A DNA stretch of 27,187 bases from JAOADN01 sp049323795. GTDB lineage: Bacteria > Pseudomonadota > Alphaproteobacteria > Rhodobacterales > Rhodobacteraceae. The number at the start of each line of letters is the position of its first letter. Position 1 is the stretch's first letter. The notes beneath the pieces are model-generated. The model was not told where the DNA came from and searched no databases. It worked only from the letters and a program-made list of their open reading frames with translations. Shown here piece after piece: positions 23,962 through 27,187 of this stretch. Location of the stretch: contig JBMOOH010000019.1 in NCBI GenBank assembly GCA_049323795.1, positions 1 through 27,187 on the forward strand, written 5' to 3'. Made by a program: the position numbers and the translations under genes.

Positions 23962-23992
23962 GCGCCATTGGTTCAAGCCCAATGGCGAAGGC
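23962..23992 (+). repeat. 31-base imperfect palindrome, copy B
   Basis: It contains GCCATTGG-TTCAAG-CCCAATGGC, a good 8-bp stem, and is preceded by a direct repeat of GCCATTGG at 23953-23960. It is related to copy A (23775-23805). Its function is unknown. Confidence 0.5.
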
Positions 23993-24026
23993 GACAGGGT
24001 TTCGGCCGCTCGCAACCGTCAGTCGG

Positions 24027-24037
24027 GAAAACGATCC
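24027..24037 (+). repeat. Outer inverted repeat flanking the IS1182-type element, left
   Basis: GAAAACGATCC is the exact reverse complement of GGATCGTTTTC at 25514-25524. Each copy sits three bases outside the terminal inverted repeat of the element. Confidence 0.7.
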
Positions 24038-24040
24038 CCC

Positions 24041-25510
24041 GGGGGCTGTTGAAGAAGCCTGATGTCTCTGATTCACTTGGCTGAACGGAGATATTGAGGC
24101 AGCGATGCTGGGACGGAAAGAACGCGGGCAACTGGAGCTTTTCATCACCGGGTCGTTGCGGGGTCTGATCCCTGATGACCATGTGCTGGTGAGGGTCGAT
24201 CAGGTTCTTGATCTTGGGTGGCTCCGTGCCGAACTGGCCGACCTCTATTGTGCCGACAACGGCCGTCCCGGCATCGATCCCGAGGTTGCCGTTCGGCTGA
24301 TGCTGGCGGGCTTCCTGCTGGGGATCGTTCAAGACCGGCGATTGATGCGTGAAGCGCAGGTCGGTCTCGTGATCCGCTGGTTCGTCGGTTACGCCCTGCA
24401 CGAGGCTTTGCCGGATCACTCCTCGTTGACGCGCATCCGGCAGCGCTGGGGCGCAGACGTCTTCCGCCAGGTTTTCACGCGTGTCGTGCAGCAGTGCCAG
24501 AAGGCCGGGATGGTTTCGGCAGAGACCGTTCACATCGATGCCAGTCTGATCCGGGCGAATGTCAGCATGGACGCCCTGGTCTCGCGCCATCTGGATGCGG
24601 TCGGGGCGGCCCATGACGACGCCAATGGTGCCGCCCAGGACGCCACGCGGGACGCGCGCACGAGCGGCAAGTTCAAGAAGCTCTGCCGCACGGACCCGGA
24701 CGCGACCATGGCCACGTCTTCGAAGGCTCCGCTGCGCCCGGCCTACAAGCAGCACACGGCCGTCGACGATCTTGCGGGCGTCGTCGTCGATGTGGAGATC
24801 GTGACCGGCGAGGAACATGACACGGGCCGGTTCGACGAGCGCCTGGACGCCATCGAAGCGACCCTCGGGGTTGCCCCGGGCCGGATCACGGCGGACAGGC
24901 TCTATGGCATTGGCCGGATTTACGCCGCCCTTGAAGACCGCCGGATCGAAGCCGTCATCCCGCCGCTTCGATCCCCGCGGAGCAAGGCGGCACAGGGCTT
25001 TCCCACCGAGCGGTTCAAGTTCGACCCCCAAAACGATGTGGTCCGCTGTCCGGCCAGGAAGCGGCTCACGCCCCGCGACAGCTCGGCAACCGGCAAGCGA
25101 TACCGCGCCGACCGACGCGACTGCGCGCGCTGCCCCCTCAAGGCGCAATGCCTGCCCCGGGGTGCCCCGTCCCGCCGGGTGAACATCGTGACGAACCACG
25201 CGGCCATCCTGCGTGCCCGTCGCACGCGCCCGTCGCAAACGCGCGGCGTGGGGGGATGACGAGCGCGCCATCTACACCCGCCACCGATGGCAGGTCGAAG
25301 GCGCGCATGGCACCGCCAAGACACTCCACGGCCTTGCGCGCGCCGTCCGAAGGGGGCTTGAGAACATGAAGATCCAGGCCCTCCTGACCGCCATGGCAAT
25401 GAACCTCAAGAAGCTGGCGGCGGCCATGCTGCTGATCTGGTCGTTCGTCGAAAATCGACCAGCCAGACCAGCCCCGGCATCAATCTGAAACGACTTCCTC
25501 AACAGCCCCC
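24041..25510 (+). mobile_element. IS1182-family insertion sequence, about 1.47 kb
   Basis: The terminal inverted repeats are GGGGGCTGTTGAAGAAGCC at 24041-24059 and, on the other strand, GGGGGCTGTTGAGGAAGTC ending at 25510 (17 of 19 bases identical). One transposase gene fills the element and is broken by a 13-base duplication. The element separates two pieces of an IS427-group transposase (23874-23952 and 25543-25945). An additional perfect 11-base inverted repeat lies three bases outside each terminus, either as part of longer element ends or as a palindromic target. No direct target duplication is evident. Confidence 0.75.
24105..25488 (+). pseudogene. IS1182-family transposase, frameshifted
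   Basis: The first frame (24105-25259) starts with GAGG upstream of ATG and encodes an N-terminal DUF772-type region, HIDASLIRANVS with the first catalytic Asp, TADRLYG with the second, and a cysteine-rich segment (CPARKRL, then CARCPLKAQC) typical of the family. The third acidic residue lies in RHRWQVEGAHGTAKT, in the +1 frame (about 25213-25488), which ends MAMNLKKLAAAML. The two frames are joined at 25215-25237, where GCCCGTCGCA occurs twice 13 bases apart. A 13-base tandem duplication therefore shifted the frame and separated the catalytic Glu. The gene should be inactive unless the ribosome shifts frame. Confidence 0.8.
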
Positions 25511-25513
25511 ACT

Positions 25514-25524
25514 GGATCGTTTTC
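25514..25524 (+). repeat. Outer inverted repeat flanking the IS1182-type element, right
   Basis: GGATCGTTTTC, the exact reverse complement of 24027-24037. It is itself followed by TGATCC, so GGATC-N7-GATCC forms a small local palindrome. Confidence 0.7.
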
Positions 25525-25542
25525 TGATCCTCCTTCCACTTC

Positions 25543-25945
25543 ACGACCAAGATCCACCTCCGCGTCAATGGCGCGGGCCTGCCCATGCGATCCGAGATCA
25601 CGCCGGGCCAGACATCGGACCGCCTGGGCTTCGATCCGGTCATGGCCGACAACCTGCCCGAGCCCTGCGTCCTCCTCGCTGACCGTGGCTATGACTCTGA
25701 CAACGTTCGACAAACCATGGAGCGCGCGATGTGGCCCCGGTCATTCCGATGCGCAGGACCCGCAAGCTGCGCGTCGCCGTCGATCGCACCCTCTACCGGC
25801 TGCGCAACCTTGTCGAGCGGTGTTTCAACAGGCTGAAAAACGCCCGCCGCGTGGCAACCCGCCGCGGCAAGACCGCCGAGAGCTTCCTGGGCCTCATCGA
25901 CATCACCTCGATCCGCCTCTGGCTCCGCCATTTGTTGACATGGCC
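25543..25945 (+). pseudogene. IS5-family (IS427 group) transposase, C-terminal half with frameshift
   Basis: The frame from 25543 reads TTKIHLRVNGAGLPMRSE, then LADRGYDSD (second catalytic Asp), and breaks after RQTME at about 25722. The next frame, from about 25731, continues APVIPMRRTRKLRVAVD, then NLVERCFNRLKNARRVATR and ITSIRLWLRHL. Loss of one G after GAG explains the shift. The stop codon seen in the homologous tail at 27065 (TGA) is TGG here, so the frame runs on without meaning. The N-terminal half is missing apart from the piece at 23874. This is a dead element. Confidence 0.8.
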
Positions 25946-26115
25946 TACGCCGCGAATTGCTCACCGCGATGCCTCGTTTGCGAGACCAGTGCAGATACCC
26001 GTCGACGGGTCGCGTTCCTGCCCGTTGTGTTTCCCCATGACCGCATTCGGATGGGGGACGGACTTCTGACGATCGCCTCCAGGGCGTTGATTTCAATATA
26101 AAAAGATCAGATTAA
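25946..26115. other. Unassigned stretch between IS debris and tRNA
   Basis: No gene with supporting signals is seen. On the minus strand, just after the tRNA CCA end, lies an AT-rich segment with TTTTT that may end the tRNA transcript. A short palindromic ACCCGTCGACGGGT lies near 26000. The rest is unclassified. Confidence 0.3.
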
Positions 26116-26191
26116 TGGTGGAGCAGAGGGGGATCGAACCCCTGACCTCATCATTGCGAACGATGCGCTCTCCCAACTGAGCTACTGCCCC
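26116..26191 (-). tRNA. tRNA-Ala(CGC)
   Basis: All parts fold correctly on the minus strand: acceptor GGGGCAG pairing with CTGCTCC (one G-U), D stem GCTC/GAGC, anticodon stem CATCG/TGATG with loop TTCGCAA (anticodon CGC), variable loop AGGTC, T stem AGGGG/CCCCT with loop TTCGATC, discriminator A and encoded CCA. Length is 76 nt. It reads GCG, a frequent alanine codon in this GC-rich genome. It lies between IS remnants and appears intact. Confidence 0.95.
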
Positions 26192-26207
26192 ACGCCCGCG
26201 AGGCGGA

Positions 26208-26236
26208 CATGTGGCCCAAGGGGTAGGGGATGTCAA
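26208..26236 (-). promoter_or_regulatory. Candidate promoter of tRNA-Ala
   Basis: On the minus strand a perfect -35 TTGACA (26231-26236) lies 40 bases before the tRNA 5' end, the right distance for a short leader. The element 17 bases downstream (CACATG) is a poor -10. Confidence 0.4.
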
Positions 26237-26268
26237 GGGATGGGGAGCGGATTCCCTTTGCTGCGACA

Positions 26269-26292
26269 GGGGCACAACCGGGGGCACAACCG
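26269..26292 (+). repeat. Two tandem copies of a 12-base unit
   Basis: GGGGCACAACCG is repeated exactly at 26269-26280 and 26281-26292 and followed by a partial third unit (GGGGTAC). It does not lie in a supported gene. Confidence 0.8.
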
Positions 26293-26481
26293 GGGGTACG
26301 GGAAGGACGGCACGGGCGGCCCCGCGCCGGGCAGTCACCGTACACCACGTTCCGCGTCGCGGCACTGTCGGAACCGACGCCGAACGGATCGAGTCCCGCG
26401 CAGACCAGTCCGCCACGATCCGGATCATGCGCGCGTCCAAGTGGCTCTGCCGGTCCGGCACGTCCCAGCGGCTCGGGTTGC

Positions 26482-26778
26482 GGCGGCGCGGCGTCGCAGG
26501 CCGAACAGCCGGTCGGTGAACTCCTTGCCGTTGTCGGTGAGCACCCGGGTGATCTTCATCGGCGCCGCCCGCTCCAGGTCGCGCAGAAAGCGGCGCGCAT
26601 TGGCCGCTGTTTTCGCCGCGTAGATGCGCACGAAGACCCAACGGGTGGCACGGTCGATGGCCACGAAGAGATGGCGGCGGCGTTCCTCGTCGGCCATCTG
26701 CGGCAGGTATTTCACGTCAACATGCAGGTAGCCCGGCTCGTAAGCCTTGAAGGCCCCGTGCGCGGGTCGCGGTGCGGC
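26482..26778 (-). pseudogene. IS481-family transposase, catalytic-core fragment
   Basis: The minus-strand frame contains KAYEPGYLHVDVKYLPQM with the first catalytic Asp, RRHLFVAIDRATRWVFVRIY, and TRVLTDNGKEFTDRLFGL with the second. It is cut upstream by the IS5/IS903-type terminus at 26782 and loses similarity after FGLRRRAA near 26482, so the catalytic Glu and the C-terminus are missing. It belongs to a different IS481 subgroup from the remnant at 23701-23849. The reading frame itself is undamaged, which suggests a fairly recent truncation. Confidence 0.8.
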
Positions 26779-26781
26779 AGG

Positions 26782-26940
26782 GGCTCTGTTGCACAAATCT
26801 GCTGACGGCCGGACTTCCCCTTTTCCCGGACAGACCTATCCCACGACCTTCGTGACGGGGATGCCGAGTGCGGTGAAACCGTTCAGAACAGCCACACGAA
26901 CCTGGAACTCGGCGACCTGACGGTCGAGGGTGCGGTCGTA
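26782..26940 (-). mobile_element. IS5-family (IS903 group) element end, truncated second copy
   Basis: It starts with the perfect 18-base terminal repeat GGCTCTGTTGCACAAATC (26782-26799). Compared with 1-127 there are 11 differences over about 126 bases by direct count, so it is a relative rather than a recent copy. Similarity to IS903-type sequence ends near 26940, where other sequence begins. Its orientation is inverted relative to the left copy. Confidence 0.8.
26836..26940 (-). pseudogene. IS5-family transposase C-terminal fragment
   Basis: The frame reads TLDRQVAEFQVRVAVLNG, then FTALGIPVTKVVG and TAG (26836-26838). An in-frame TGA at 26941-26943 and loss of similarity mark the break. 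The catalytic domain is missing. Confidence 0.75.
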
Positions 26941-27064
26941 TCACTGGAAACTCGATACCCGGCGGGTGTTGGCCAAACTCCCCCGCCGGTTGAGACGCTT
27001 GAAGAGGGCGATGACATACTTGACAAACCAATGGCGGATACTAGATAGGTTCCAAGACGTTAGG
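26941..27064 (-). other. Junction sequence between two IS tails
   Basis: About 120 bases lie between the IS903-type tail and the IS427-type tail. A minus-strand frame here reads VIALFKRLNRRGSLANTRRV, faintly like the C-terminal arginine-rich helix of IS5-family transposases, but I cannot assign it. It may be a worn piece of a third element. Confidence 0.3.
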
Positions 27065-27187
27065 TCATGTTGACAAATGGCGGAGCCACATGCGGATCGA
27101 CGTGATGTCAACGAAGCCCAGGAAGCTTTCGGCGGTCTTGTCGTAACGTGTGGCGACACGGCGAGCGTTCTTGAGCTTGCTGAAGCA
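27065..27187 (-). pseudogene. IS5-family (IS427 group) transposase, C-terminal end at window edge
   Basis: Forty codons in the minus-strand frame, entering from the window edge, read KLKNARRVATRYDKTAES, then FVDITSIRMWLRHLST and TGA (27065-27067). This is the normal C-terminus of IS427-group transposases and parallels the damaged copy at 25800-25945. Whether the rest is intact lies outside the window. Confidence 0.75.

Larger units (their letters stand above)
26192..26481. other. Region upstream of tRNA-Ala without a supported gene
   Basis: Minus-strand open frames cross this region, but frame and family support are absent. It contains the tRNA promoter candidate and a 12-base tandem repeat. 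One frame encodes a VPPVVPPVVPL-like tail reminiscent of the ends of some tRNA-associated integrases, but no tyrosine-recombinase motifs are present. Otherwise nothing is identified. Confidence 0.3.

Noticed and set aside
25689..26096. A 135-codon minus-strand frame between IS debris and tRNA
   Set aside because: It runs antisense to the IS427 transposase remnant, has no ribosome binding site and no recognisable motif.
26255..26424. Integrase C-terminus next to tRNA-Ala
   Set aside because: Only a proline/valine-rich tail generated by a 12-base repeat is seen; none of the tyrosine recombinase R-H-R-Y motifs are present.

Overview
The window looks like a piece of the chromosome of a GC-rich alphaproteobacterium of the Rhodobacterales (Rhodobacteraceae/Paracoccaceae type). 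The evidence is the strong GC bias at third codon positions, the alphaproteobacterial NDUFA12 complex I accessory subunit, the DUF2155 protein next to an MlaD protein, the accB-accC-aat order, and ClpX/ClpP sequences of this group. IS5/IS903-, IS1182-, IS427- and IS481-type insertion sequences surround it. Positions 130-23565 are mostly ordinary, intact chromosomal genes. Positions 1-127 and 23700-27187 are insertion-sequence debris.

Layout. (1) 1-127: 3' end of an IS5-family (IS903 group) element. It abuts 130-384, a truncated remnant that may be the C-terminus of a uracil-DNA-glycosylase-like protein. (2) 492-2460 (+): ilvC, then a class I SAM methyltransferase. (3) 2548-9094 (-): preT, dedA, preA, an SDR oxidoreductase, folP and glmM. 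PreT and PreA form the NAD-dependent dihydropyrimidine dehydrogenase, and a RutR-like palindrome lies upstream of preT. (4) 9296-11959 (+): accB, accC (acetyl-CoA carboxylase) and aat. (5) 11923-15304 (-): clpP, clpX, NDUFA12, mlaD and DUF2155, in transcription order. (6) 15518-22437 (+): an amidase, a four-gene PotABCD-type polyamine ABC transporter and a second amidase. They meet a convergent N-carbamoylputrescine amidase (22699-23565, -), giving a plausible module for polyamine or amide uptake and hydrolysis. (7) 23700-27187: nested and decayed IS elements around an intact tRNA-Ala(CGC).

How the genes work together. The middle is housekeeping: branched-chain amino acids, folate, cell-wall precursor, fatty acid initiation, proteolysis and the N-degron pathway. 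Two catabolic sets stand out, pyrimidine reduction (preTA) and polyamine/amide uptake and hydrolysis. I did not find a clearly new multi-gene system. The observations most worth checking are the RutR-like site, the potABCD/amidase/AguB neighbourhood, a hairpin-plus-motif intergenic repeat whose end forms the ribosome binding site and start codon of a gene, and the IS1182-type insertion flanked by an extra inverted repeat. All calls come from reading the sequence and from recalled family knowledge; no database search was run.
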